The notes: generated from the letters alone by a model not told the origin. A stretch of 64,000 nt of DNA from Bacillus sp. CH30_1T (GCF_008364765.1 NZ_VTUY01000002.1:312501-376500), one strand, 5' to 3'; positions 42,852 to 52,019 are shown, counted from the stretch's first letter. A program made the numbers and translations.

Positions 42852-44393
42852 ATGGACACACAACACCAAAATGCTTTTTCCAAAACACCGGAACCCTATT
42901 GGAGGGAAACGACTAAACTCCCCCTATTTAAAAAGCTTGATAAAAACATCAAGGTGGACGTAACCGTTGTTGGCGGCGGGATAGCAGGCATCACCACTGC
43001 CTATCTGTTAGCTAAAGGCGGGAAGAAAGTAGCTCTCATTGAGGCTAATCACTTATTGAACGGAACAACGGGGCATACAACGGCTAAGATTTCTGCTCAA
43101 CATGGATTGATTTATGATGAGCTCATCCAGCATTTTGGAGAAGAGTTTGCAAAGAAATATTATCTGTCTCAGACGAAAGCTCTTCAGTTTATAAAAGACA
43201 CGATTTCCAGTGAAAATATAGATTGTCATTTTTCAGAAGAGGACTCGTATGTTTACGCGACTACTGATCAATACGCTACAAAAATCGAGAAGGAGAACGA
43301 GGCGTATCAGAAGTTAGAAATCAAAGGAGAACTTGTCAAAAAGCTTCCCATTGATTTATCCATTAAAAACGCAGTCGTGATGAAAGATCAAGCACAGTTT
43401 CACCCTTTAAAATACCTTAAAGCCTTGATTGATTCTTATACGGGACTTGGCGGTCAAATATTTGAAGGAACTGCGGCTAAAACCATTAACGAAGGGGACT
43501 CCACTCAAGTTGTGACGGCAGACGGATATCATCTGGATAGTGAGCATGTTGTCATCTGCTCACACTTCCCATTTTATGATGGTATGGGTCTTTATTTCAC
43601 AAAAATGCATGCCGAACGCTCGTACATCCTTGGAGTAAAAGCGAAAAAGGATTATCCTGGCGGCATGTACTTGAGTGCAGAAGATCCTACCCGTTCCCTC
43701 CGTTCTCAAGAGGATGAAACTGGAGAGAATCTCGTCCTAATCGGAGGGGATAATCATAAAACAGGACAAGGAAAGGATACGATGGATCATTATAAAGCAC
43801 TCAAAGTTTTTGGTGAAGAAGTGCTTGGAATTGAAGAAATTCGTTATAGATGGTCAGCACAAGATCTTATCACGTTAGACAAAATTCCTTATATCGGTAA
43901 ATTAACGGAAAAGCATCCTTCCATTTTCGTAGGCACAGGCTTTAAAAAATGGGGAATGACGTCAGGTACTCTGGCAGGGCAAATTCTATCTGAACAAATT
44001 TTAGGAAATCACCATATTTATGCTGACGTATATACTCCTTCCCGTTTTGTCGCAGATCCAAGCATCAAACATTTCTTCAAAGAGAACCTAAATGTAGCAG
44101 GGCAACTCATTAAAGGAAAACTGCAAATACCAACTAAAAAACCGCAGGAACTCCAAAAAGGGGAAGCCGATGTCGTGAACCTGAATGGACGACGCTGTGG
44201 AGGGTACCGGGATGATTCAGGAAAGCTGCACGTCGTAGACACCACCTGTACCCATCTCGGCTGTGAAACCGAATGGAACCACGGAGATCACACATGGGAC
44301 TGCCCTTGTCACGGATCCCGCTTCTCCATTGAAGGAGAAGTGATTGAAGGTCCTGCAAAGAAACCTCTTACAAGGTTTGAAGTGACCGATTGA
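42852..44393 (+). CDS. yhfW: FAD oxidoreductase with C-terminal Rieske domain (YhfW-like)
   Basis: A 513-aa two-domain protein. The N-terminal DAO-type FAD domain has the dinucleotide motif VVGGGIAGITTAYLLAKGG (about 37-55). A C-terminal Rieske [2Fe-2S] domain (about 430-510) has both ligand boxes, CTHLGC and CPCHGSRF. It corresponds to B. subtilis YhfW, of unknown substrate. Electron flow between FAD and the cluster is expected. A ggacgggcct variant of the dispersed palindrome lies directly after the stop. Confidence 0.9.
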   Translation: MDTQHQNAFSKTPEPYWRETTKLPLFKKLDKNIKVDVTVVGGGIAGITTAYLLAKGGKKVALIEANHLLNGTTGHTTAKISAQHGLIYDELIQHFGEEFAKKYYLSQTKALQFIKDTISSENIDCHFSEEDSYVYATTDQYATKIEKENEAYQKLEIKGELVKKLPIDLSIKNAVVMKDQAQFHPLKYLKALIDSYTGLGGQIFEGTAAKTINEGDSTQVVTADGYHLDSEHVVICSHFPFYDGMGLYFTKMHAERSYILGVKAKKDYPGGMYLSAEDPTRSLRSQEDETGENLVLIGGDNHKTGQGKDTMDHYKALKVFGEEVLGIEEIRYRWSAQDLITLDKIPYIGKLTEKHPSIFVGTGFKKWGMTSGTLAGQILSEQILGNHHIYADVYTPSRFVADPSIKHFFKENLNVAGQLIKGKLQIPTKKPQELQKGEADVVNLNGRRCGGYRDDSGKLHVVDTTCTHLGCETEWNHGDHTWDCPCHGSRFSIEGEVIEGPAKKPLTRFEVTD

Positions 44394-44549
44394 GGGACGG
44401 GCCTTACGATTATTGTCGAATATAGCCCGGGAAATAAAACGAATCCTAAAAGTATTTTGACATATTTTGTCGCAATACACCGAAGAATATTTCCTCGATT
44501 ATGTCTCAAACTATAAATGCTTGAGTTACTATTTTGGGAGGGATTTTGA

Positions 44550-44681
44550 ATGGGACGCACTAAAAAAGGTAACCGTAATGCTCAAAGTAATAATAATGCT
44601 AAACAAAATCGAACAAGTTCTGAATTAGTGGAGTTTACAACCGGGCAAGCGAATACAAAGAAAAACCGACCACAAGACTAG
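44550..44681 (+). CDS. 43-aa basic Asn-rich small protein
   Basis: MGRTKKGNRNAQSNNNAKQN then RTSSELVEFTTGQANTKKNRPQD: hydrophilic, basic, no cysteine or membrane helix. GGGAGGGA lies 6 nt before ATG 44550, and a good terminator follows. The composition recalls minor small acid-soluble spore proteins, but I cannot match a named family. Confidence 0.55.
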   Translation: MGRTKKGNRNAQSNNNAKQNRTSSELVEFTTGQANTKKNRPQD

Positions 44682-44703
44682 TAACGACTAGCTGCTTGAA
44701 TGA

Positions 44704-44744
44704 AGAATAACCGGCAGTAACGCTGCGTCAGGTTATTCTTTTCT
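44704..44744 (+). terminator. Terminator after the small basic gene
   Basis: Stem gaataacc / ggttattc around a 20-nt loop with inner pairing, followed by TTTTCTT. Confidence 0.7.
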
Positions 44745-44831
44745 TATTTCTCCTGATCCGTTCATCTTTCCGTAGAGGAATCTCACTACCAACCTCGAAT
44801 ACGTTATAGAGAAATTGATTAGGAGGAAAAT

Positions 44832-45347
44832 ATGATGCAAGAACAAATGCTATTTCAACAAATGGAATTCATCCGACTTCGCACACTGGCTGCTCTCGAT
44901 GCGACAACGGAACAACAGGCGGATGAAGTGCCTCCTGGATTCAGAAATTCAATCCGATGGAATTTAGGACATATTCTACAGTCTCAGGAAAACCTGTTAT
45001 TCTCCTTTGTAGGGGAAAACAACCGTAAAACACTTCCGCCTGAATACGGGAAGCTATTTGGCTTCAATACGAGCCCTGACACCTGGAATACGCTCACACC
45101 TCCTACACTGAATGAACTTCGTGAGAAATTGGAGGCACAACCACAAAGGATGAAAGAAGCATTTTCCGGTCGTTTGGACGAAACAGGAGAGAAGCCGTTT
45201 GTTCTTGGTGAACATACTACGTTTACCACTTTAGGTGAAGTTCTTTCCTTCGCTAACTGGCATGAGGGCTTGCACCAGGGAACCATTACATCCATTAAGC
45301 GAGTGCAGGGAATCGAGAATTTTGGGAAAAGGTTGAAGGTAAGATAG
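44832..45347 (+). CDS. DinB family protein
   Basis: A 171-aa four-helix DinB-like protein. Metal-ligand histidines appear in RWNLGHILQSQENLL (about 42-56) and ANWHEGLHQGTITSIKR (about 137-153). Family members are bacillithiol- or mycothiol-dependent transferases or of unknown role. It is a second DinB in the window, unrelated in context to the one at 37679. AGGAGG precedes ATG 44832; ATG 44835 is an alternative. Confidence 0.87.
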   Translation: MMQEQMLFQQMEFIRLRTLAALDATTEQQADEVPPGFRNSIRWNLGHILQSQENLLFSFVGENNRKTLPPEYGKLFGFNTSPDTWNTLTPPTLNELREKLEAQPQRMKEAFSGRLDETGEKPFVLGEHTTFTTLGEVLSFANWHEGLHQGTITSIKRVQGIENFGKRLKVR

Positions 45348-45351
45348 TAAG

Positions 45352-45391
45352 ATAAAAAAGACATGGTGGCTCTTGTGCTACCATGTCTTTT
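45352..45391. terminator. Bidirectional terminator dinB / msrAB
   Basis: Stem aaaagacatggt / accatgtctttt shared by the convergent genes. Confidence 0.85.
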
Positions 45392-46334
45392 AACTGCCTT
45401 TAAACAAAATTAAAAAATCACCATACCCTTCTTCTTCTAATTTCCCTTTAGGAATAAATCGTAAAGAAGCAGAATTGATACAATAACGGAGTCCTTTTGG
45501 ACCAGGTCCATCAGTGAATACATGCCCGAGATGGGAGTCGGCTTCCCTGCTTCTTATTTCTACCCGGGTCGAACGATGCGATAAGTCATATTGTTCTTTG
45601 ACGCTTGCATCCATGACGGGCTTTGTAAAGCTGGGCCAGCCGCACCCACTATCATACTGATCTTTAGAAGTGAATAAAGGTTCACCCGAAACGATATCAA
45701 CGTATAAACCTTCTTCAGTGTTATCCCAATACTCATTTTCGTAAGGTGGCTCTGTTCCATTTTCCTGGGTAACGAAGTATTGCATTTCTGTGAGCTGTTC
45801 CTTTAAATGGGATCGATCTTTTGCCCAATACTTTTTCAAAAAATCTTCTCGCCCGGATCCACGCTTATATAAAGCATATCGGAAGGCATGTTCCTTATAG
45901 AAATCCTGATGATAATCTTCAGCAGGATAAAACTCGCTTGCAGGGAGAATCTTCGTCACCACAGGTTTTGTGAAAATACCACTCTGCTGCAATTTTCGTT
46001 TTGAATCTTCAGCAAGCTTTTTTTGATTATCGTTATGATAAAAAATAGCTGTACGATAGGAGTCACCCCGGTCTTTAAACTGTCCCCCTGAATCAGTCGG
46101 ATCAATTTGCTTCCAGTATAAATCCAGCAGTTTCTCATAAGGGTACTGAATAGGATCAAACGTGATCTGTACCGCTTCAAAGTGTCCTGTTTCCCCAGAG
46201 GTCACTTCTTTATATGTTGGATTTGCGGATGTACCTCCTGTATAGCCGGATACAATTCGTTTAATTCCTTCCTGTTCATCAAAGGGCTCGACCATACACC
46301 AAAAACAGCCACCAGCAAACGTTGCTAGTTCCAT
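45390..46334 (-). CDS. msrAB: Fused peptide-methionine (S)/(R)-S-oxide reductase MsrAB
   Basis: A 314-aa fusion that repairs both diastereomers of methionine sulfoxide. The MsrA domain (1-155) has catalytic [12 protein letters not shown] at about 8-19. The MsrB domain (about 170-310) has CGWPSF and the catalytic [11 protein letters not shown] near 282-292. B. subtilis has separate msrA and msrB genes, so the fusion distinguishes this organism from it. A near-consensus parS lies just upstream. Confidence 0.94.
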   Translation of the reverse strand: MELATFAGGCFWCMVEPFDEQEGIKRIVSGYTGGTSANPTYKEVTSGETGHFEAVQITFDPIQYPYEKLLDLYWKQIDPTDSGGQFKDRGDSYRTAIFYHNDNQKKLAEDSKRKLQQSGIFTKPVVTKILPASEFYPAEDYHQDFYKEHAFRYALYKRGSGREDFLKKYWAKDRSHLKEQLTEMQYFVTQENGTEPPYENEYWDNTEEGLYVDIVSGEPLFTSKDQYDSGCGWPSFTKPVMDASVKEQYDLSHRSTRVEIRSREADSHLGHVFTDGPGPKGLRYCINSASLRFIPKGKLEEEGYGDFLILFKGS

Positions 46335-46348
46335 TTCTTCACCTCTTT

Positions 46349-46364
46349 CGTTTCACGTGAAACA
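46349..46364. promoter_or_regulatory. parS-like site (15 of 16)
   Basis: CGTTTCACGTGAAACA differs from the ParB consensus only at the first base (C for T). It lies in the 59-bp gap between msrAB and the CHY gene, where no other palindromic operator is expected. Binding by ParB is plausible; affinity is unknown. Confidence 0.7.
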
Positions 46365-46393
46365 CGCTTCGTTTATAGATCTTTCTCCAAAAT

Positions 46394-46723
46394 TCATCCT
46401 TCAAAATATAGATGATAGTGATTCTGACACCCGGGGTTAAAGGAGGCTCGACAATGAGGACATACCGATTGACAATTCATATATTGTAAAATGGTTAACT
46501 CGTTTTTACATTCTCCACAAAGAACCGCTTTCGTATTCCACTCGTTCTTTGACCAAATAATAGGGTCATGATCTGCGAGATCGTCATGACATTTATAACA
46601 AGGATAATAGGTGTTACAACACTTAAATTTAATTGCTATGATATCTTTTTGGGTTCGGTAATGTTTGCATTTCGTTTTAGAGTCTACTTCTACGCCATAT
46701 ACCTCAATCAACTTTTCAGTCAT
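46394..46723 (-). CDS. CHY zinc-finger protein
   Basis: A 109-aa protein rich in paired Cys/His: CKHYRTQ, FKCCNTYYPCYKCHDD, CGECKNEL, CPHCRASFNPGCQNHYHLYFE. This is the CHY-type zinc finger pattern, binding three zinc ions in characterised members. Function in bacteria is unknown. The start ATG 46721-46723 is 6 nt from GGGGG; an ATG two codons upstream is too close. Confidence 0.88.
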   Translation of the reverse strand: MTEKLIEVYGVEVDSKTKCKHYRTQKDIIAIKFKCCNTYYPCYKCHDDLADHDPIIWSKNEWNTKAVLCGECKNELTILQYMNCQSVCPHCRASFNPGCQNHYHLYFEG

Positions 46724-46872
46724 GTTCATCCCCCTTCATGCAGTAAAATTCGATAAATATAGTCGATTTCCCTACATAAATCTTAAACTAGTTATCTATT
46801 ACCTATATATTCTAGTCTATTGACCTATCTGTACTATACAATGAATAGTAAGAGAAAGGGAGGGGAAGATTC

Positions 46873-47019
46873 TTGAAATTGATCGTGTTTGGAGCTGCAA
46901 ACCGAACAAGAAAAGAAGTAGTGAAGCATATTCTAATGGAGGATCATGAAGTCATTGCATTTGGACTGATACAGCCAAATATAAAGGGACTGATTTCTCC
47001 TACGATACGCTATTCGTAA
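46873..47019 (+). pseudogene. Truncated NAD(P)-binding (NmrA/SDR-like) remnant
   Basis: TTG 46873 after AAGGGAGGGG opens a 48-aa frame, MKLIVFGAANRTRKEVVKHIL.. It matches the first beta-alpha-beta unit of NAD(P)H-binding proteins (usually FGATGRTGKEV), but the glycines of the nucleotide motif are changed and the frame ends after the second strand. The remaining 150 or more residues of the domain are absent, so this is probably a decayed gene. Confidence 0.6.
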
Positions 47020-47036
47020 GAAAAACAGTCCCTTTT
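46983..47036. terminator. Hairpin downstream of the dehalogenase gene
   Basis: Arms aaagggactg / cagtcccttt with a 33-nt loop that contains the end of the remnant gene; just past the stop at 47039. Confidence 0.45.
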
Positions 47037-47038
47037 CA

Positions 47039-47710
47039 TTAATTCATATGCTCTAGAATCCCATTTAAATCCTTATATTCAAAATGAGGTCTTACCCCTA
47101 ATTCATCCATCACTTTATCCTGACGATTGATCCAAGCCGTATAGAATCCAAAGTTCGTCGCCCCTGCAATGTCCCATGGGTTAGAAGACATAAACAGTAC
47201 TTCTTCTCTTCTGACCCCAAGCTTTTCAAGAACAAGCTGGTAAGACATCGGGGTCGGTTTAAACTGCTTCACTTCATCAACTGTCAAAACCTCATCCAGT
47301 AAATGCCCAAAGGAAGATTGCTCAACGAGAGGAGAAAGCATATCCAGTGAACCATTGGAAAAGATGGCTTTTTGATAAGGTTTCAGTTCTTTCAATACAC
47401 TCCCTACTTCTTCGTAGTGGTCTAATTCCAAGTAAGCCTCCAGCAATTCCTTCTCTTTTCCTTCGGTAAGATCAACTCCTGCTTGCTTAGCCGCATAATG
47501 GAGAGCATCCTTCGTTATTGTAAAAAAAGTCGTATACGTCCCCATTAATTGACGTAAAAAACTATACTCCAACTGCTTCTGACGCCAAACCTGGCTGATT
47601 TCCTCCCCTTTATCTGGAAAGAGTTCATTACACTTTTCAATGACGGAATGAACATCAAAAAGTGTTCCATACGCATCGAACACAAAAGCCTTTATATTAA
47701 GATTTGACAT
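47039..47710 (-). CDS. Haloacid dehalogenase type II
   Basis: A 223-aa HAD-superfamily protein of the L-2-haloacid dehalogenase group. The nucleophile Asp is in FVFDAYGTLFDVHSV (about 9-23). YQKAIFSNGSLDML gives motif II, KPTPMSYQLVLEKL motif III, and FMSSNPWDIAGATNFG motif IV. It would hydrolyse 2-haloacids, though many annotated members act on phosphates. Stands alone. Confidence 0.88.
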   Translation of the reverse strand: MSNLNIKAFVFDAYGTLFDVHSVIEKCNELFPDKGEEISQVWRQKQLEYSFLRQLMGTYTTFFTITKDALHYAAKQAGVDLTEGKEKELLEAYLELDHYEEVGSVLKELKPYQKAIFSNGSLDMLSPLVEQSSFGHLLDEVLTVDEVKQFKPTPMSYQLVLEKLGVRREEVLFMSSNPWDIAGATNFGFYTAWINRQDKVMDELGVRPHFEYKDLNGILEHMN

Positions 47711-47855
47711 ACGTATCCTCCTCTTTCATTCTTCTTATATAATAGACCATTTTAGATTAATTAAACTTTTTCACACCAAAGCGAATTCATTTCACATTCA
47801 CGCTTTTTATGATATATTACTTCGAGTATCTAAATATCTAATGGAGGTGGTCACA

Positions 47856-49199
47856 ATGAATGCAGAACCACATGCACAGGCATCTCCTTCCTATACAAAG
47901 ACGATTCTGTTCTTGAGCTTAACCGTCTGGCTCGTAGTCATGAATACCACCATGTTTAATGTAGCACTCCCCAATGTCTTAAAGGATTTCTCTTTAGCCC
48001 CTTCTGAAGGAGCCTGGATCGTATCGGGATATTCCATCGTACTCGCCATTTGTACCATCACGTATACACGCCTCGCAGACTATATACCGATCAGGAGGCT
48101 GCTTACCTTAGGCATCTCCATTTTCGGGCTGGCATCGTTCATAGGCTTCTTTGCCCATACCTTTACCTGGCTATTGCTCTCCCGTATATTCCAAGCGGCA
48201 GGTGCTGCAGCCATCCCCGGTCTATCCATGGTGTTCGCCGGACGTTTTGTCCCGATGGCAAGACGTGGTCGGGCATTAGCTATGATTGCCTCAGCTTCTT
48301 CACTGGGCTTTGGATTAGGGCCCGTCGTAGGTGGTGTGATTACCGATTATTTAAGTTGGAACTATTTATTTCTAATCACGTTATGTGTCCTTGGAATGAT
48401 ACCTGTACTATACCGCTTCCTGCCGGATGAGACGACCAGGAAAGGGTACTTTGATGTATGGGGTGGCCTTTTAACCGGAATCGGAATTACGTTCTTTCTG
48501 CTGTTTATTTCAACTTTCCACTGGTATTATTTCGCAGGTGCCGTTGTATTCTTTGGAGGATTGTGGATTCGGATCCATAAGATCGAACTACCTTTTATTC
48601 AACCCAGTTTGATACGGGACAAAGGATACCGTCAGATTTTATATATGAGTTTCCTGGGTTTCGCCACTCACTTTGCGATTCTAATCGTCATGCCTTTGAT
48701 GCTTCAGCATGTATTTGGTAAAAACCCGACAGCAGTCGGATTCATTATCTTTCCGGGTGCGATGCTGTCGGCAGTGGCGGCTATTTATGTCGGAAGATTG
48801 ATTGATCGTTATGGAAATATGAAAGTGATGTTCCTTGCACATATTCTCCTGATCATTTCAACCGGCATCTTTTATATCTTATCACCCCAAAGTGAATACA
48901 TGATAATGCTGGCTTATATGTTTACAAGCTTTGGCTTCTCAAGCCTTTCGTCAAGCTCGACCAACGAAGTATCCCGTGTCATGAGTAAGGAGCTTATTGC
49001 TTCAGGAATCGGCATGAAACAGCTTACCCACTTCGTAGGCAGTGCGTCTGGTTCTGTTCTGGGAGGAATCATTGTCGAGATGGGAGGAGTAGATTTCCCG
49101 GTCCGTTCCTTTCAGAATACATTCCTTGTTCTGATCGGATTAATGACTCTATCACTTATTCTATTATTCTTGTACCGCAAGAGAATCAACCATCAATAA
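47856..49199 (+). CDS. MFS drug-resistance-type transporter
   Basis: A 447-aa proton-driven exporter, DHA2/EmrB-like. About 12-14 transmembrane helices. Motif A-like DYIPIRRLLTLG and motif C GLGPVVGGVITDYLSWNYLF (about 154-173) mark a drug antiporter. WIVSGYSIVLAICTI is typical of EmrB helix 2. Start ATG 47856 lies 8 nt after GGAGGTGG; an upstream in-frame ATG at 47841 precedes the ribosome site and is rejected. The substrate is unknown. Confidence 0.88.
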   Translation: MNAEPHAQASPSYTKTILFLSLTVWLVVMNTTMFNVALPNVLKDFSLAPSEGAWIVSGYSIVLAICTITYTRLADYIPIRRLLTLGISIFGLASFIGFFAHTFTWLLLSRIFQAAGAAAIPGLSMVFAGRFVPMARRGRALAMIASASSLGFGLGPVVGGVITDYLSWNYLFLITLCVLGMIPVLYRFLPDETTRKGYFDVWGGLLTGIGITFFLLFISTFHWYYFAGAVVFFGGLWIRIHKIELPFIQPSLIRDKGYRQILYMSFLGFATHFAILIVMPLMLQHVFGKNPTAVGFIIFPGAMLSAVAAIYVGRLIDRYGNMKVMFLAHILLIISTGIFYILSPQSEYMIMLAYMFTSFGFSSLSSSSTNEVSRVMSKELIASGIGMKQLTHFVGSASGSVLGGIIVEMGGVDFPVRSFQNTFLVLIGLMTLSLILLFLYRKRINHQ

Positions 49200-49240
49200 G
49201 ATCTGGTCCAGGCATTATTTCTGCCTGGATCTTATTTTTT
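49199..49240 (+). terminator. Terminator of the MFS gene
   Basis: Stem tccaggca / tgcctgga with a T-rich tail, overlapping the stop region. Confidence 0.75.
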
Positions 49241-49244
49241 GTAA

Positions 49245-49757
49245 AAGGCTCTTTTCGTAAAAATTGTTGCTTATTGTAGAGGGAGAAAGTAATAGTTGAT
49301 TTCCGCTACAGGATGCTCGCTTTCCGCGGGGCTGGCGGTGAGCCTCCTCGGCTGCGCCTCCGGGGTCTCACCTGTCCAGCTATTCCCGCAGGAGTCGAGC
49401 ATCCTGCAGCGAGAATCAACTTTCTGAGCATGAATCCTTAATGGAAAACAATTAAAACAAGAATTTTAGCAAACAATCTATTTAAGGTAAGTAAAGATTG
49501 ATTTACCTTTTAAGAAAGAAGAATTTTTTTCTTGCACACCTTGAAGCTCTGTCAAGAAAGTTCTGTTAAAGATGGTGAGGGGAACTGCGACTCCGGCGGA
49601 TTTTGGGCGTGCCGAGACCCCGTTCGGCTAAGCTGAGGAGGCTCGGCCGAACGCTGCTGCAAGCGGAGCAGTTCCCCTCACCATTCAGCATAAACTGGTT
49701 GACAGGGCCCTCGCAGATTCTATATTAGAAAACAACAATCTTTGCGAAAAGAGCCTT
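49245..49757. repeat. 513-bp inverted-repeat element with nested hairpins
   Basis: Ends are about 25-bp imperfect inverted repeats (aaggctcttttcg..attgttg and its complement). Inside are two large hairpins. One at about 49297-49426 has outer arms gttgattt..gatgctcg and core ctttccgcgggg, as in the repeats at 32754 and 38453. The other at about 49576-49684 has arms ggtgaggggaactgc / gcagttcccctcacc. There is no transposase or significant ORF. This resembles a MITE-like composite repeat and fills the MFS-PLD gap. Confidence 0.7.
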
Positions 49758-49848
49758 GTAAAAAAATAGTGCTCATCTTAGCCATCATGGATTCCTCCGC
49801 TACCATTAAGGGTATAGTAAGAAAAAACAGCAGAACAGGGGAATTCAA

Positions 49849-51318
49849 TTGAAAGCAAAGAAAAAGTGGTATAAGAAGAAAAGCTGGTGGATCGGGGGTG
49901 TCATCATATTGATCCTTTCAGTCGTCATGATTTACCACCGGGTAAAGCCGTTACCTCCGGGGATATCCTACGTTGGCAACACCTATACCATACCGGAGAA
50001 GGATGTTGAGTTCATATACGACCTTACATACCAGAAAGACGGGAAAGAGCACTATGACCATTCGATCTTTAATGAAGTCTATCAAACGATAGAAGAAGCA
50101 GAAGATTTTCTTATTCTGGACTTATTTTTAGTGAATGGTTACACAAAAGGGGATCGTGCTTACCCTAAAATCAGTGAAAAATTAACGAAAACGATTCAAC
50201 AACAGATGAAAAAGAAGCCTGATCTGAAGGTGGTCTTCATCAGTGACGTGGTCAACACCACCTATGGATCACACACCGCTAATCAATTGGAGCCTTTAGA
50301 AGACCTTGGGGCTGAAGTCGTTTATACCGATTTAAACCGCCTCAGGGATCCTAACATCTTATACTCAGGGGTGTGGAGGACCGCTCTAGGCTGGTTCGGT
50401 CAGGATGGCTATGGTTGGCTACCTAACCCTATGGCTTCATCTGCACCCAAGGTAACCATGAGATCGTATTTGAAACTATTAAATGTAAAGGCAAATCACA
50501 GAAAAGTCGTCATTACAGAGAAAGAGGGACTAATTCTTTCCGCCAACCCCCATGACGCCAGCGGTTTCCACTCTAATATAGGATTCAAAGTCAAAGGGGA
50601 CATTCTTAAGGACATGGTGAAAGCCGAAAAGGCAGTGGCTGCATTTTCAGGAGGGAACATCGAAGCATTTCCTACCAAGGAAGACTTAGATCAGTCTATT
50701 AAAAAGCTTTCTTCTACAGAAACTTCCGTCAAAGCACAAATCCTTACAGAAAAGAAGGTTCAAACAAGTGTCGTAAATGCTATGAATAAAGTAAAAAAAG
50801 GGGATGAAGTATGGATCGGGATGTTCTATCTTGCAGATCGGGACATTATCGATGCCATAGGGGATGCTGCTGATCGGGAAGTAGAAGTACGATTAGTACT
50901 TGACCCTAATCAGAATGCCTTCGGTCAAGAAAAGATAGGGTTACCCAACCTGCCAATCGCATCAGAGCTGCACAACTTAGACAATGACCATATTACGATT
51001 CGCTGGTACAACACCAATAAGGAACAATACCATACTAAGTTCATTTATATAAAAGGGGCAAAAGAGAGTACGGTCATCGGAGGATCCAGTAATTACACAT
51101 CGAGAAATTTAGATGATTATAACTTAGAAGAAAACATAAAGATTGTAGCACCAACTGATAGCAAAACCATGTCAAATATTGATCAGTATTTTAACCGTAT
51201 ATGGAACAACGAAGATGGCACCTACACCGTTAATTATGAGAAATATCAGGATAAACTACCTGCCTTTAAATATGTCATGTATATCTTGCAAAAAATTTTC
51301 CAAGTGACGACCTATTAG
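49849..51318 (+). CDS. Phospholipase D-like (cardiolipin synthase-related) membrane protein
   Basis: A 489-aa protein with one N-terminal transmembrane helix (about 13-30) after a Lys-rich start, then two PLD-like halves. The first HKD is HRKVVITE (about 217-224), with Glu in place of Asp. The second is HTKFIYIK (about 395-402), followed by GGSSNYTSRN. The His and Lys remain, so phosphatidyl transfer or hydrolysis is possible, but the motifs are degenerate relative to HxKx4D. TTG 49849 follows AGGGG by 8 nt. Confidence 0.78.
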   Translation: MKAKKKWYKKKSWWIGGVIILILSVVMIYHRVKPLPPGISYVGNTYTIPEKDVEFIYDLTYQKDGKEHYDHSIFNEVYQTIEEAEDFLILDLFLVNGYTKGDRAYPKISEKLTKTIQQQMKKKPDLKVVFISDVVNTTYGSHTANQLEPLEDLGAEVVYTDLNRLRDPNILYSGVWRTALGWFGQDGYGWLPNPMASSAPKVTMRSYLKLLNVKANHRKVVITEKEGLILSANPHDASGFHSNIGFKVKGDILKDMVKAEKAVAAFSGGNIEAFPTKEDLDQSIKKLSSTETSVKAQILTEKKVQTSVVNAMNKVKKGDEVWIGMFYLADRDIIDAIGDAADREVEVRLVLDPNQNAFGQEKIGLPNLPIASELHNLDNDHITIRWYNTNKEQYHTKFIYIKGAKESTVIGGSSNYTSRNLDDYNLEENIKIVAPTDSKTMSNIDQYFNRIWNNEDGTYTVNYEKYQDKLPAFKYVMYILQKIFQVTTY

Positions 51319-51393
51319 GTTTAAATTTCACAATAAAAGGGAATTAAATCAGTAACAACACATCACAAAAAACATTACATGGAGGTTAGAAAA

Positions 51394-51651
51394 ATGGGTA
51401 TTATTTTGTACTTAATCGTAGGTGGAATAATCGGTTGGTTAGCTGGTCTTATATTAGGCAAAAACGTTCCTGGTGGAATCATCGGAAACATCATCGCAGG
51501 TATTATCGGTGCATGGATCGGCGGCGAACTCTTAGGAAGCTTCGGACCATCACTTGCAGGAATCGCTATCATTCCAGCCTTACTCGGAGCTATCATCTTT
51601 GTATTCCTGTTAAGCTTACTGCTAAGAGGAATGAGAAAGACTACTCATTAA
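51394..51651 (+). CDS. GlsB/YeaQ/YmgE family membrane protein
   Basis: An 85-aa protein with three Gly/Ile-rich transmembrane helices (GIILYLIVGGIIGWLAGLIL, GGIIGNIIAGIIGAWIGGEL, IAIIPALLGAIIFVFLLSLL). It is typical of the transglycosylase-associated / stress-induced YeaQ family. ATG 51394 is 9 nt from GGAGG; the longer reading from 51379 begins before that site. Possibly co-transcribed with the PLD-like gene 75 bp upstream. Confidence 0.88.
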   Translation: MGIILYLIVGGIIGWLAGLILGKNVPGGIIGNIIAGIIGAWIGGELLGSFGPSLAGIAIIPALLGAIIFVFLLSLLLRGMRKTTH

Positions 51652-51658
51652 AAACAAT

Positions 51659-51975
51659 AAAGAGGCTGGGACAAAAATTTTTTATCCTAAGTCAAACCCG
51701 AACAAACCTGCTTCTTAGTGTGCAGATTTGTTTGGGTTTATTATTTATTTTCGAATCATTTGATTTTAGCTGTTTCCAGCGGTTGATTGGAGTGCAAGAC
51801 GAAGACTCCTGCGGGAAGAGTAGCTTATGTGAGACCCCGCAGGCTTGCCGAGGAGGCTCACGGGCTACCCGCGGAAAGCGTAGTCTTGCACGGAAATCAT
51901 TAGCGGTATGAAGAACCTACACTTCTATTGTTCGTCTTTTTATCGTGGTTTTTTAGTTTTGTCCCAGCCTCTTTT
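51659..51975. repeat. 317-bp nested inverted repeat (aggctgggacaaaa type)
   Basis: Outer arms aaagaggctgggacaaaa and complement (51659-51676 / 51957-51974). Second arms aaacccgaacaaa..tgc / gca..tttgtttgggttt (about 51695-51740). Then comes a GC-rich core with gactcctgcggga, gagaccccgcagg, gaggaggctc and cccgcggaaagc (about 51785-51895). The outer motif is widespread downstream of genes in Firmicutes. No convincing ORF. Confidence 0.75.
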
Positions 51976-51999
51976 CATTTGCCCTTAAAGATATAAAAA

Positions 52000-52019
52000 A
52001 ACAGCCAATATTGGCTGCC
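52000..52019 (-). terminator. Terminator of the 34-aa gene
   Basis: Palindrome cagccaatattggctg followed on the minus strand by TTTTTTT, just past the stop at 52023. Confidence 0.8.

Noticed and set aside
44018-44560. Several minus-strand ORFs over the Rieske domain
   Set aside because: Antisense shadows of yhfW; no start signals.
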